The notes: generated by a model not told the origin, from the sequence alone. Positions 1 to 8,702 are shown, counted from the stretch's first letter. The stretch: 54,633 nucleotides of DNA from Verrucomicrobiia bacterium (GCA_026398175.1 JAPLTJ010000140.1:1-54633); one strand, 5' to 3'. Program-made: numbers and translations.

Positions 1-139
1 GCCATCTAATTCTTCCTTGCCTGCTCGCTTTCCTGTTCCTACCCTCAAGTCTAACCTAACAAAAAGTAACACACCTTTGAGTAACCCATAATGCTAGCTT
101 TTCAGAGCAGAGTGTTGCACTTCACTTTTGAAACGGCGA
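1..139. repeat. Left copy of 139-bp terminal inverted repeat
   Basis: Bases 1-139 are the exact reverse complement of 54494-54632. The match ends sharply: after 139 the left side continues into a CTTTGTG-type repeat, while the right copy is preceded by a CTTTACT-type repeat. It may be a dispersed repeat at which assembly stopped, or a real long inverted repeat. I see no coding sequence in it. Confidence 0.95.
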
Positions 140-207
140 CCACAAAGAACACAAAGAAACACAAAAAAAGAAAAATAAGTTCTTTGTGTTCTTTGTGTTC
201 TTTGTGA
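140..207. repeat. CTTTGTG-type heptad repeat hairpin
   Basis: A run of CACAAAGAA units (about 140-167) is followed by its inverse, TTCTTTGTG units (180-206), giving an imperfect hairpin with an A-rich loop. The same family recurs at 51002-51076 and, more diverged, at 38588-38648. Here it lies about 40 nt upstream of the panD start, with the TTCTTTGTG arm in the sense direction. Confidence 0.85.
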
Positions 208-247
208 TTAATCTCTTTTACTCTTTTTCCTGTAACCTGCCAACTTC

Positions 248-637
248 ATGACTCTCTGTCTTCTCAAATCAAAAATTCACCGCGCCTCTGTCACTGGCGC
301 TTCCTTAGATTACGAAGGAAGTCTAACCATCGCTGCCGACCTCGCCCAAAAAGTGGGCTTGCTTGCATATGAAAAAATTTTAGTCGGCAATATGGGCAAT
401 GGTGAACGTTTTGAAACGTATGTCATCTATGGCAAGGAAGGCTCTGGTTGCATTGAACTCAATGGCGCCACGGCGCTCTTAGGTCAAATTGGCGATCTTC
501 TGACCATCATGTCTTACACATGGATTGAGGCTGTTGCCGCTACTACCCATCATCCTCAGGTCATCGTACTAGGACCAAAGAATGAGGTTAAGGATTCTTC
601 GTCGTCGCATTCTCGATCGCCTCGAGGTGATCACTAA
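248..637 (+). CDS. panD: Aspartate 1-decarboxylase precursor
   Basis: PanD makes beta-alanine from L-aspartate for pantothenate and coenzyme A synthesis. It is a pyruvoyl enzyme that cleaves itself between Gly24 and Ser25, and that G-S pair is present here in the context Y-E-G-S. Arg54, Thr57 and Tyr58 (R-F-E-T-Y) match the family's substrate and processing residues, and the N-terminal L-K-S-K-I-H-R motif is intact. The protein has 129 residues, slightly longer than usual because of a Ser- and Arg-rich tail after about residue 110. No other pantothenate gene is nearby, so it appears to be transcribed alone. The leader contains a CTTTGTG repeat and no obvious Shine-Dalgarno site. Confidence 0.95.
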   Translation: MTLCLLKSKIHRASVTGASLDYEGSLTIAADLAQKVGLLAYEKILVGNMGNGERFETYVIYGKEGSGCIELNGATALLGQIGDLLTIMSYTWIEAVAATTHHPQVIVLGPKNEVKDSSSSHSRSPRGDH

Positions 638-707
638 CCACAGTTAGCTTGCCCTCTTTTTCAAAAACAAAAGGTTTTCTTTCGAGGGGAAAAAATTTCC
701 TTCCGTC

Positions 708-944
708 CTAATCTTTGATTGCGACAACACTTCCTTTTTCGCGAATGATTTCCACTTCATCAATAAAATTTGAATTTGAGTAATTTTGCCCCATATATTT
801 TTGGTGAAGCTTCTTCGGATCATTTTCAATCTGATGCCCCTCAAATTCAGCAGCAGGAAAGTCATCATTCACTTGAGAAAAACTAGTGGAGCGCTCCAAA
901 GAAAAACCTTTGAAGGGAACATCTTGGCTAGCGGACGTATTCAT
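708..944 (-). CDS. Small hypothetical protein downstream of tadA
   Basis: A 78-residue protein read in the same direction as tadA. I chose the ATG at 944, which lies one base past the tadA stop, so the two look translationally coupled. A longer reading from 980 would overlap the conserved end of tadA. The N-terminal third is rich in Ser, Thr and Gln and the rest is acidic and hydrophilic; there is no signal peptide, membrane segment or recognised domain. The composition resembles the N-termini of secreted type III substrates, but that is only a compositional impression. Confidence 0.5.
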   Translation of the reverse strand: MNTSASQDVPFKGFSLERSTSFSQVNDDFPAAEFEGHQIENDPKKLHQKYMGQNYSNSNFIDEVEIIREKGSVVAIKD

Positions 945-945
945 C

Positions 946-1491
946 CTATGATTTATACCTGACACTTCGCTTTTCTGCAAAAAAATTTTTTAATAAGCGG
1001 CCACATTCTTCTTCTCGGACACCGCTAGTAATTTCACAGCGATGATTAAGGGTTGGCAGTTGAAGAATATTGAGAAGACCTCCTGCTCCGCCACCGCGAG
1101 GATCTCCACATCCAAAAATCACGCGCTTCACACGCGCATTGACCGAGGCCCCCGCACACATAGGGCAGGGCTCTTTGGTCACATAGAGATCACATTCGTT
1201 GAGCCGCCAATCTCCTAACGCCTGTTCCGCTTGAGTGATCGCCAAGATCTCAGCATGAGCCGTGGCATCTTTTAATGTCTCCACCTGATTGTAGGCTCGA
1301 GCAATGATACGGCCCTCATGGACGATAACCGCACCAACAGGCACCTCATCTGCCTCGTAGGCTCGCACAGCCTGACGCAACGCCTGGCTCATAAAATAGT
1401 CATCGCTCGCCAGGTCGATAATAATTTCGTCGTTTAGCAACGTCAGTCCATCATTTGTCGTTTGCTGTTCATAGTTGGGAGAATCTTGCAT
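946..1491 (-). CDS. tadA: tRNA(Arg) adenosine-34 deaminase
   Basis: TadA converts adenosine 34 of tRNA-Arg(ACG) to inosine in the cytoplasm. The cytidine-deaminase-like zinc site is complete: His79-Ala-Glu81 (the proton shuttle) and the P-C-P-M-C motif with Cys109 and Cys112. The downstream R-V-K-R-V-I-F-G-C motif is also typical. The protein has 181 residues with an N-terminal extension of about 28 residues before the conserved Y-F-M-S-Q-A-L start of the domain, so a later start is possible although no in-frame ATG lies between. It is followed after one base by a small ORF. Confidence 0.93.
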   Translation of the reverse strand: MQDSPNYEQQTTNDGLTLLNDEIIIDLASDDYFMSQALRQAVRAYEADEVPVGAVIVHEGRIIARAYNQVETLKDATAHAEILAITQAEQALGDWRLNECDLYVTKEPCPMCAGASVNARVKRVIFGCGDPRGGGAGGLLNILQLPTLNHRCEITSGVREEECGRLLKNFFAEKRSVRYKS

Positions 1492-1500
1492 CGCTGTTTT

Positions 1501-2943
1501 TCAGTTTGTTATTTTTTTGCCTTCCTCGGTAATCACGTATTGCTGCAAACGACTCTTCGGTTTATTTGGCATCGTTAACGCTAAGAGTTTTTGCGCGATC
1601 AATGGCTTCAAATAGTTATTTTGAAAGCTCTCTCGGTGTTTCAGTTTTAATAGTTTTTGAATCTCTGCTGCCTTACGTGGCACTTGACAAAATCGTAAAA
1701 TATCTTCCACGACTTGTCCGGTGACTTGTCCGGTGACTTGTCCGGTTGATGCCTGCTGTGAAGCTTCAAATTTTTCTGCAGGAGAAAAAATAACCAACGT
1801 ATCATTCTCACGCTCTATCCATTGAGGAGGCGGAGAGTCTATCTCCTGACACCAGTCGATAATTTTCATGGTACCCGATCCCCATTTTTCAATAATTCCA
1901 GCTCGATAAAACACGGTGGCAATAAGTGGATTCCATGGATGAGACTCATGCGGCAAGCACAACTTTTCTGGAGTTAATCCAAAATGCAGGCATCCTGGAT
2001 TAATAATTTCCAAACGATCATCGTACATGCCAAGACTGATAGTTCCGCTAGTGTAGTCACGATGACAAAAAGCATTCGCTAGAGCCTCTCGTGTTGCTGA
2101 CGGCGCATAAAGAGGCCTATCTTCACGTATCATTTTTCCTGGCACTAATCTTCCTGCGATAGGAACATGGTCTCTCAAAAAAGTTTCTGCACGTTTTAAT
2201 AAATAAAAAGCATTACCCCAATACTGCCGATGATCACTAAAATCTGCAAGACGGCTCATCCCACGAAAACGCGCTAATCGAAGTTCGCATTGGGGGTAGA
2301 TGGTTTGCAACTCAGGATTCTTGGCATAGAGCACAATCGCAGCATTGAGCAGTTGATCCTGATAAATTAATCCCAGTCCTCTTAAAACAGAAACGAGATC
2401 TCTATTTTTTAAAGACTCTAAGCGTCCCAAACGAAGCGCGTTATCAACGGTGCTTTGAATTTCTTCCGCATCCAAATCATCCATAGAGACTCTTGAGTCA
2501 ACAACTTGATTTTCCCAACGATGATTTGCGTGCAAACGTTCTAACAAAAAATTTTCATAACTGTCACGGGGCATCATGCGCGTTGTTGCCCCACTACGTT
2601 GATAAGGTCGTCCATCATAAGTGTAAGGACGGCCATTAGCAGCTGAGACCCTCAAGACAATAACGGCATGACTATTATCTAGTGCAATTCGTTCTATATC
2701 AGGAAAAGCAGGCGGCTCTATGCGCGCCATCTCATTGGCAATTTCTGTTAATGTCTTGGCTGTTCCTTGTTGCCCTCTGAGTTCACCTTTATCTGTAACG
2801 CCGAATATGACAAAACCACCCAATCCATTGAGCATGGCGCAAACACTTTTCATCCCTTCTGTGCGCTGCCCTGTAGTACTTTTAAATTCTAGCGTCTCAG
2901 ATTCACCTTCTTTAATAAGTTTTTTAAGAATCTTCAGATCCAT
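1501..2943 (-). CDS. AlbA_2 (Schlafen-like) domain ATPase regulator
   Basis: A 480-residue protein with the layout of the bacterial AlbA_2/HATPase_c_4 family, usually annotated as putative transcriptional regulators or ATP-dependent helicase-like proteins. The N-terminal E-S-E-T-L-E-F-K-S segment, followed by N-G-L-G-G-F-V-I-F-G-V, marks the AlbA_2 domain (about residues 10-130). A GHKL-type ATP-binding segment follows with R-E-A-L-A-N-A-F-C-H-R-D-Y near residue 290 and I-I-N-P-G near 315. A V-T-G-Q repeat linker, encoded by three copies of a 12-nt unit at 1711-1746, leads to a C-terminal winged-helix-like region. The target is unknown. It ends 10 bp before tadA starts. Confidence 0.82.
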   Translation of the reverse strand: MDLKILKKLIKEGESETLEFKSTTGQRTEGMKSVCAMLNGLGGFVIFGVTDKGELRGQQGTAKTLTEIANEMARIEPPAFPDIERIALDNSHAVIVLRVSAANGRPYTYDGRPYQRSGATTRMMPRDSYENFLLERLHANHRWENQVVDSRVSMDDLDAEEIQSTVDNALRLGRLESLKNRDLVSVLRGLGLIYQDQLLNAAIVLYAKNPELQTIYPQCELRLARFRGMSRLADFSDHRQYWGNAFYLLKRAETFLRDHVPIAGRLVPGKMIREDRPLYAPSATREALANAFCHRDYTSGTISLGMYDDRLEIINPGCLHFGLTPEKLCLPHESHPWNPLIATVFYRAGIIEKWGSGTMKIIDWCQEIDSPPPQWIERENDTLVIFSPAEKFEASQQASTGQVTGQVTGQVVEDILRFCQVPRKAAEIQKLLKLKHRESFQNNYLKPLIAQKLLALTMPNKPKSRLQQYVITEEGKKITN

Positions 2944-3104
2944 AGTGGCTTGCTATGTTAGAGTTTGTCTACGCGGATGCAATGGACAAAAAGATTTTTT
3001 TATTTTTAGGGAATAACGTCAGATTGCTAAAAAAAGAGGGCAAGAAAAAATAGCAAGAAACCGTAGCCTTACCAATGACTTTGTCGAGATGACCACATTT
3101 TAAT

Positions 3105-3141
3105 ATTCAGAGCCCACCTCCATAAGAAGTGGGCTCTGAAT
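3105..3141 (-). terminator. Strong hairpin, likely terminator
   Basis: A perfect 13-bp stem, ATTCAGAGCCCAC paired with its inverse, with an 11-nt loop. It lies 2 bp beyond the stop of the minus-strand ORF ending at 3144. The 3' side on the minus strand is A/T-rich but lacks a clean T run. Confidence 0.65.
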
Positions 3142-3143
3142 GA

Positions 3144-3398
3144 TTATCTTCGCTCAAAGCTTTCTTGAATCGTCACAATCAGCTCCGAAAGAATTTTCCG
3201 TTCTTCGACCGCTAGTTCGTGACAACAGACTCCTTTGATCTCTTTTAATAATTCCAACACTCTTTCCCGCTCTTCAGCAAGTTCCATATAAAGAGGATAC
3301 TCTTGAAGAATGTAACAGAGAGGCTTGAGGCATCGTCGCTCACACCAAACATCTATCAGATGATTCAGTTTAGGGAGGACCTTGATCATTATATTCAT
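3144..3398 (-). CDS. Hypothetical helical protein
   Basis: An 84-residue protein if translation starts at the ATG at 3398; the frame stays open to 3494. It is mostly helical, with a cluster of Cys residues (W-C-E-R-R-C-L-K-P-L-C in the first third and V-C-C-H in the middle). The regular spacing of Leu and Glu suggests helices packing together. No family is recognised. A strong hairpin directly after the stop supports a real transcription unit. There is no clear ribosome binding site. Confidence 0.4.
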   Translation of the reverse strand: MNIMIKVLPKLNHLIDVWCERRCLKPLCYILQEYPLYMELAEERERVLELLKEIKGVCCHELAVEERKILSELIVTIQESFERR

Positions 3399-4140
3399 AA
3401 TCAAAATAGGCTGGGGGTTAAATGACAAACGCAGCAAGAATCCGAAAAATAGGAACATCTTATCCGTCTGCTTTGATCTCCTGCTGCCAAGCAATCAAGA
3501 GTCTGTTGATTACTTTCGAGATGATCTATTTGTCATGAATGTTGTGGCTATGAATTCTCATTGTTCATGACATCACCACCTTTCATGCGTTCATTTGCTT
3601 CCCACGTGCGGCTCTCTTCTTTTGCTGAGAGTCAATAGTTCCTCCATCACGCCATGCGAATATCGCACCTGGCGCGGTTTTCTGTTCTCCTAATTCTGTT
3701 ATGAGAAAGATATTTTTCATAAGAACTACTAGTAACTACTATATGTAGAATGTAACTATGTTAGTTAAAGTCAACAAAAAAATGAATATTCCAAAAAAAT
3801 TGCAGTTCAATTTTAAATAATACCACTTATACCATCTCTGAAAATTAACTGAACTATAGGACGCAGGAATTTTGTTGTTGATCAAGGAGGCCGACTGCAG
3901 CGCTATCTCATGATAACGCAATGGAGGGCGACAAAGCTCAGCGACAAAAGGACCACTCACAATGGTTCAGTTAATTTCCAGAGATGGTATTATTTAATGG
4001 AAGTGGCATAAGAGCAATTTTTATTGCTATGAATAGAATTGAAACATTAAGAAGACACAAAGTTGCTGCCCTTTCAACATTTCAACGCTTCAACGCTACC
4101 TCATTCCCGCGAAGGCCGAAACAAGGCTCTTGCGTGGCAG
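3399..4140. other. Gene-poor stretch
   Basis: About 740 bp without a convincing gene. It holds the inverted-repeat element at 3795-4023 and a TTTCAAC-type tandem repeat at about 4071-4099, close to the stop of the following minus-strand gene. Short frames in the interval have no codon structure that I trust. No tRNA-like cloverleaf was seen. Confidence 0.6.
3795..4023. mobile_element. MITE-like inverted repeat element
   Basis: Two arms of about 60 bp in inverted orientation (3795-3856 and 3963-4023), both beginning AAAAATTGC at the outer end and sharing a 38-bp block that includes AATACCATCTCTG and AATTAACTGAAC. The left arm has an extra insertion of about 9 nt. The centre (about 106 bp) encodes nothing recognisable. 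This is the structure of a non-autonomous element; no target duplication is clear. Confidence 0.6.
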
Positions 4141-4392
4141 TTACTCCTTCTCCGGAAACTTCAAATTAACCTTATCTCCATGAATAACAGCACGTGCTTG
4201 AAGGACGACGTCAGGAACAAGATTGTGAGACTTGTCCTCAATCATTCGAATAATATGGACCAATGAGGCAACGATCAGAGCATTGCGCGACCATCCGATG
4301 GAATTTGCGATGCGATCTGTTTTTTTTAAGATTGCATCGTGGCAAGAAAATCCGGTTCGTGTTTGTGGAGAATGTGATTTGGGGCTGCCCAT
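4141..4392 (-). CDS. Ribbon-helix-helix-like small protein
   Basis: An 83-residue protein from the ATG at 4392 (an alternative ATG is at 4404). The middle reads like a ribbon-helix-helix DNA-binding fold: a short strand, then K-T-D-R-I-A-N-S-I-G-W-S-R-N-A-L-I, a turn and a second helix ending in M-I-E-D. The C-terminal 30 residues are a separate basic/hydrophobic segment. Such proteins are usually dimeric repressors or antitoxins, but no toxin gene is adjacent. Its end lies next to a TTTCAAC repeat. The fold call rests on pattern only. Confidence 0.5.
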   Translation of the reverse strand: MGSPKSHSPQTRTGFSCHDAILKKTDRIANSIGWSRNALIVASLVHIIRMIEDKSHNLVPDVVLQARAVIHGDKVNLKFPEKE

Positions 4393-4449
4393 ATGCTTTG
4401 TCAAAAAGTGGACTGATTTTTAAACTGGATTGTTATTTTTTTTGATGCC

Positions 4450-4512
4450 TGGTTCAGTTACAGACAAAGTAATGAGTAACGGGTAACGAGTCTATATTCT
4501 TGCCTGCGGCAA
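4450..4512. repeat. GTAACGG-type heptads with palindrome
   Basis: A leader TTCAGTTACAGACAAAGTAA is followed by degenerate heptads (GAGTAAC, GGGTAAC) and then TTGCC-TGC-GGCAA at 4500-4512, a palindrome with a 3-nt loop. A nearly identical leader precedes the heptads at 54408, so this is a family rather than chance. Confidence 0.7.
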
Positions 4513-4608
4513 ATTCAAACTAAAAGAATCTCTAACCTCTTCAATTTTTTGGAAGATATTCATGAAATTCATTTGAGAAAAGTATATAACTCACAAAGAC
4601 ATTTAAAA

Positions 4609-6102
4609 ATGAGCCTCGTTTCAACATTTCAACTCTTCAACGTTTCAACACTGCTAACGGCACGTTGGCAGTTGCCATTTCTGATCTTATTTTTTGTCTC
4701 TGTTGCATTTTGTCACGCTGCAGAAGAGTACTCTCCATTCCCAACAGCCGTCAGCATTAATGAGCCTGCTGATATGGATGATAGTTTTAATCCAGAAGAT
4801 GCAGGCAATCGTTTTATTTCTCCCTACGATGCTATGGCTAACATGCCCCATAATGTCATGGAGTTTGAACATGCGTCAGGAAATTGGGAGGGAGGGCGCG
4901 ATTTTCTAGATCGTCATGGTGTTGAAATTTCACTTACCTACACATCTGATATGGCAGGCAATCCTGTTGGAGGCATCAACCCTCACGGCTTTACTTATTG
5001 TGACAACATTGCTCTTGGACTCCTTTTACAAACAGAAAAACTTTTTGGATGGAAAGATGGTTATTTTATGATGAGTGTTCTGCAACGTGATGGACTGAAC
5101 CTTTCTCAAAAAAATATTGGCAATCAATTTACTGTCCAACAAGTTTTTGGCGGACCAACCTTTCATTGGTATGAGCTCTCTTATGAGCAAAAGTTTTTTG
5201 ATGCTCATGCAAGCGTGAAGTTGGGCCGCATTGCAGCAGGTGATGACTTTGCTGTTTCTCCCCTTTACTGGCTTTATATGAACAATGGTATCGATGGCAA
5301 TCTCCAAGCGCTTCCTGTCAATGGCCTTTTCTCTACTTATCCCAATACCGTTTGGGGAAGCCGACTTAAAGTTGATCTCACGTCAACGACCGTTGCCCGT
5401 TTGGGAGTCTATCAGGCTACGCCGTTGAATTCGATTAACGGATTAAATTGGGATTTTTATCCGAGCAATGGAGTCATGCTTCTTGGACAATATAGTTGGA
5501 ATCCTGAGTTTTTTCATCCTTCCTCCGCCTCTTTGGAAAAAGAAACTGCTGCTGCATTTTCAGATTCTTCTTCGAACAAGAACATCAACAAACCCAGTGC
5601 CCGCGGCCTTGATGGCCATTACTGGATGGGAGGTTATTATTCGACGATGGAATATTCTCAATTTAACAGCAGCACCATGCTTCCAAATGCCTACGGTTTT
5701 TATTGGCACGCCGATCAAACAGTCTATCGAGTAGATTCTATCAGCGACAAAGGACTTATTCTTTGGAGCGCCTACGCCTTGTCTCCTCAACAAAATGTTT
5801 CGAAAGTTCCTTTCCAGGTCAATGGAGGTGCGATCTACACAGGCCTCATTCCAGGGCGTGACAATGACGCGACCATCTTGGGTTTTATTTATGGAAACTT
5901 TAGTTCTTCGTACGCTGGAGCGCAGCAAGCAGCAGGCAATGGAAGTCCGAACTACGAACTCGTTTATGAAGCCGGCTACCGAATCAACTTCACTAAGTTT
6001 GCCTATTTTCAACCCGACGTGCAATGGATCATCAATCCCAGCGGCCTCGGAAGCACAGCCAATGCGCTTGTCATTGGCGCGCAGACGGGAGTGATTTTTT
6101 GA
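4609..6102 (+). CDS. Carbohydrate-selective porin, OprB family
   Basis: An outer-membrane beta-barrel porin of the OprB family, whose known members pass sugars by diffusion. After a signal peptide (hydrophobic L-P-F-L-I-L-F-F-V-S-V-A, likely cleavage after C-H-A) comes an acidic linker and then the OprB domain starting with G-R-D-F-L-D-R-H-G-V. Aromatic/polar alternation typical of barrel strands runs to the end, and the last residue is Phe, as expected for outer-membrane insertion. The ATG at 4609 gives 497 residues; a TTG at 4549 is possible. The first 20 or so residues are encoded by a TTTCAAC-type repeat, so the signal peptide n-region is repeat-derived. A TTG codon at 4672 would give a conventional signal peptide without it. 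Confidence 0.88.
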   Translation: MSLVSTFQLFNVSTLLTARWQLPFLILFFVSVAFCHAAEEYSPFPTAVSINEPADMDDSFNPEDAGNRFISPYDAMANMPHNVMEFEHASGNWEGGRDFLDRHGVEISLTYTSDMAGNPVGGINPHGFTYCDNIALGLLLQTEKLFGWKDGYFMMSVLQRDGLNLSQKNIGNQFTVQQVFGGPTFHWYELSYEQKFFDAHASVKLGRIAAGDDFAVSPLYWLYMNNGIDGNLQALPVNGLFSTYPNTVWGSRLKVDLTSTTVARLGVYQATPLNSINGLNWDFYPSNGVMLLGQYSWNPEFFHPSSASLEKETAAAFSDSSSNKNINKPSARGLDGHYWMGGYYSTMEYSQFNSSTMLPNAYGFYWHADQTVYRVDSISDKGLILWSAYALSPQQNVSKVPFQVNGGAIYTGLIPGRDNDATILGFIYGNFSSSYAGAQQAAGNGSPNYELVYEAGYRINFTKFAYFQPDVQWIINPSGLGSTANALVIGAQTGVIF

Positions 6103-6287
6103 CATCGCAACGCGATGGCAAAAAATCAGTAAAGAGTAAAGGGTGAAGCGTAGCTGGCGCAATTAATGATACTCCATTTTCTAAGTATTTTCCTGCGCTT
6201 TTCAGGCTACAAAAAATTATTCTCAAACAACTGATTCTATTTTCGATCTTAAAACACCCTTCACCCTTCACTCTTCACTCTTTACTT
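6103..6287. repeat. CTTTACT-type inverted repeat with terminal palindrome
   Basis: Just after the porin stop is CATCGC-AAC-GCGATG (6103-6117), a possible terminator. Heptad arms follow at about 6127-6146 (GTAAAGAGTAAAGGG type) and 6256-6287 (inverse), with about 110 bp between them. The right arm runs into the perfect palindrome TTGCCGCCGGCCGGCGGCAA (6286-6305), which lies inside the last codons of the AsmA-like gene. Confidence 0.75.
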
Positions 6288-8702
6288 GCCGCCGGCCGGC
6301 GGCAATGGAATATACTTCGCTCTCCAGGTTGGATGCTTTGCAGAACCATCTGAAATATATTCAAGAAGTTTGCTCACCGGAAAAAAGATGATCCCGGGAA
6401 TCCCACGGACATTGAGTCGGACGCTCATGTTCATGCGGTCTTCCAAATAAAAAATATCGCCCTCTCCAATCATCGTAAACGCGGCGCTTTGAATCGAAAG
6501 ATTTTTGGTGTTGATGACTCCTTTCTCTAAAGTGAAGTCAGCGGTAGCACGATTCGCGGCCTGATAACCTAATCCTGGAATGACATCGTTCATCAAAATC
6601 GAAAGCGGTCCAAAAATCGGCATCGCATAGACACTCCCATCTTTAATCAGCATGCGACCATTTCCTTTCATGGCGTAGTCATCGCCAGTGATGGTGGTGA
6701 AATGATAGTCGCCGCTCATTTTTCCCTGCGAGGTCTCATAGTCGAAATAAAGTTTTGTCAAACTTTTGAAATCAACATTATCCAGCGTCACATCGGCTGC
6801 ATAGCTCCCATCTCCAGGCACAATGGAGACTCTGGCATTAATTCCAGCCGTGCCACCAAACAGCGAGGCATGCGGAATGTCGACAAGCAGATCTTGTTTT
6901 TTGATAAGGACAGTTCCTGCAACTTCTCGAAACACGAGATTTTTTTTGAGGAGCGTGTAATCGAGCCCTTGCGGCGCTCGCAATTGTATTTTAAAATTAT
7001 TTTTCTGCGGATCCTTCAGCCCCAAAACTCCTGAAATATCGGTCACCGGCGGCTGATGGAAGCGATATGCCAACAGAGATTCGGCAATGTGCGGATCAAT
7101 CCACATCAAGATCGGAACGGGATCTAAATTAGAATGAACTCCAGGAAATCGCACTTCTTGATTTTTGATATCGTAGATGCAACTTCCTTCGGCCTTGGTC
7201 TCTCCAATTTTTGTTAAAATATTTTGAAAAGTGAAGGCTCCTTCTTTGAGTTGAAAATCAGCACTCACTCCATCGACCCACGCATTGCACATCGAAGAAC
7301 GACCTAGCTTCAGCGTTCCAGCTCCTTCCCATGAAAATGGCGTTCCCTCAGACGATGTTCCTTCAAAGGTAAGATTCAACGGCTCTTTAAAATTCATAAC
7401 GGCAAGTGTTTTTTGTAAACCTCCTCGTGCTGCAGGCTCCAGTAGTTGTGGGAGCAATGTCAGATTGATCCTGGCTCGTTGATCATGAGGAGCCGCCATG
7501 AAATCAACATGGAGAGAGCCTGGAGCACCAGCGGCATCGAAATCTCTCATGAGAAAAGTCCCATGATCAAAAATAGCTCCAGCAGTGAGGTGATCCATCG
7601 GCACCCCTCTATAAGAAAATGGGCCTGATTGCATATGGACTTCTCCATGCAATACTGGTGGCGCTGTTTTCCAATCAGCACCTACGGTTCCTTCCAAGCG
7701 CGGAGGCTCTTTCCAATGCCAATCCTCGGCAAAAAAATCTTTTTTTAAAACAAGGCCAGCGACACTCACAAAATCAGAGCTTCCAGAAAAATTGACCTGC
7801 GCCTCTTGTTTTTGAAAATCAACATTTCCCCAGCTATGCATCTCCCCAAGACGATCTTCAAGAATGAGCTGCTGGAGCTTTAAGACTTGATGTCCATACT
7901 CCATGTCCACATCAATGTTATTGAAAGACCATCCTTCATAACGAAACGCTCCTCCACGGAACGTGATCCGATCAGCACGAAGGCTCTCTAGATGGGTTAA
8001 ATCGCCATTGACTTCCATTTCCAAAGTAGGAGGCGCCTCTTCCCACTGCAGCCGCTTTAAGTTTTCCTGAATCATGACAATAGTTTGAGCAATCTTACCA
8101 GGGCCTTCACTCGGAATCGGATTAGGTGAAAATGTTTTTGGATTCAAAAAATTACCACGCGCGCGAACATGAATCCCACAAAGATGAAACTTCGCATCGC
8201 TCAACGTGATTTGTCCTGGAGGAGAGACGATTGTCGCCTCTACGTGATCGAGCTGCAATCGAGGCTCCTGCTCCCGCCCAAGAGGAATATCAATGTTGGC
8301 GTGATGCAATTGAAACGATTCCACTTCGATCTTTCCATGAGCGAGGGCCGCCAGCTGCGGCAAGATCGTCACTCGATTGGCATGCACCAAGAGGCGATGC
8401 GTTTCATTGTGTTCCAAAATCCGAAGATCAGTTGCCTTCAAGCCTGCGCGCAAGGTGAAAGAAAGACGCCCCACTTTCACATCATAAAATTCTCCTGAAA
8501 GAGCCTTCTCCACACTGTGACGAATTCCATTTCCGAGCCCATGAAAATGAGCGATCAGCAATAAAGAGGGAATGCCAATAATAATAAAAATGGCAAGCCC
8601 TTGCAGCACCTTCGCAATGAGATGTCGCAAGACAATCTCAACATGATACAGGCATGATTTTTTTTCAGCATCTGTTTTAAGATCTCGATTTTTTTGTTTC
8701 AC
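6282..8702 (-). CDS. AsmA-like envelope protein
   Basis: An 806-residue protein of the AsmA/TamB-like group, inner-membrane-anchored proteins linked to outer-membrane lipid transport and assembly. One N-terminal membrane segment (about residues 30-52, G-L-A-I-F-I-I-I-G-I-P) is followed by long beta-rich stretches. The C-terminal 150 residues match the AsmA_2-type ending: G-K-M-S-G-D-Y-H-F, the I-K-D-G-S-V-Y-A-M-P-I-F-G-P-L-S segment, and G-E-G-D-I-F-Y-L-E-D-R-M-N-M near the end. The last residues (P-L-P-P-A-G-G-K) are encoded by a palindrome bordering a heptad repeat, so the natural C-terminus has probably been replaced by repeat sequence. Role inferred from family only. Confidence 0.8.
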   Translation of the reverse strand: MKQKNRDLKTDAEKKSCLYHVEIVLRHLIAKVLQGLAIFIIIGIPSLLLIAHFHGLGNGIRHSVEKALSGEFYDVKVGRLSFTLRAGLKATDLRILEHNETHRLLVHANRVTILPQLAALAHGKIEVESFQLHHANIDIPLGREQEPRLQLDHVEATIVSPPGQITLSDAKFHLCGIHVRARGNFLNPKTFSPNPIPSEGPGKIAQTIVMIQENLKRLQWEEAPPTLEMEVNGDLTHLESLRADRITFRGGAFRYEGWSFNNIDVDMEYGHQVLKLQQLILEDRLGEMHSWGNVDFQKQEAQVNFSGSSDFVSVAGLVLKKDFFAEDWHWKEPPRLEGTVGADWKTAPPVLHGEVHMQSGPFSYRGVPMDHLTAGAIFDHGTFLMRDFDAAGAPGSLHVDFMAAPHDQRARINLTLLPQLLEPAARGGLQKTLAVMNFKEPLNLTFEGTSSEGTPFSWEGAGTLKLGRSSMCNAWVDGVSADFQLKEGAFTFQNILTKIGETKAEGSCIYDIKNQEVRFPGVHSNLDPVPILMWIDPHIAESLLAYRFHQPPVTDISGVLGLKDPQKNNFKIQLRAPQGLDYTLLKKNLVFREVAGTVLIKKQDLLVDIPHASLFGGTAGINARVSIVPGDGSYAADVTLDNVDFKSLTKLYFDYETSQGKMSGDYHFTTITGDDYAMKGNGRMLIKDGSVYAMPIFGPLSILMNDVIPGLGYQAANRATADFTLEKGVINTKNLSIQSAAFTMIGEGDIFYLEDRMNMSVRLNVRGIPGIIFFPVSKLLEYISDGSAKHPTWRAKYIPLPPAGGK

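Noticed and set aside
1711-1746. Three 12-nt repeats in the AlbA_2 regulator as a mobile repeat
   Set aside because: V-T-G-Q runs are a usual linker in this protein family, so they are a normal coding feature.
3739-3960. Minus-strand ORF of 73 codons
   Set aside because: It overlaps one arm and the centre of the inverted-repeat element and has no ribosome site or recognisable fold.
5560-6162. Long antisense ORF across the porin gene
   Set aside because: The sense frame matches the OprB family in full; the antisense frame is a composition shadow.
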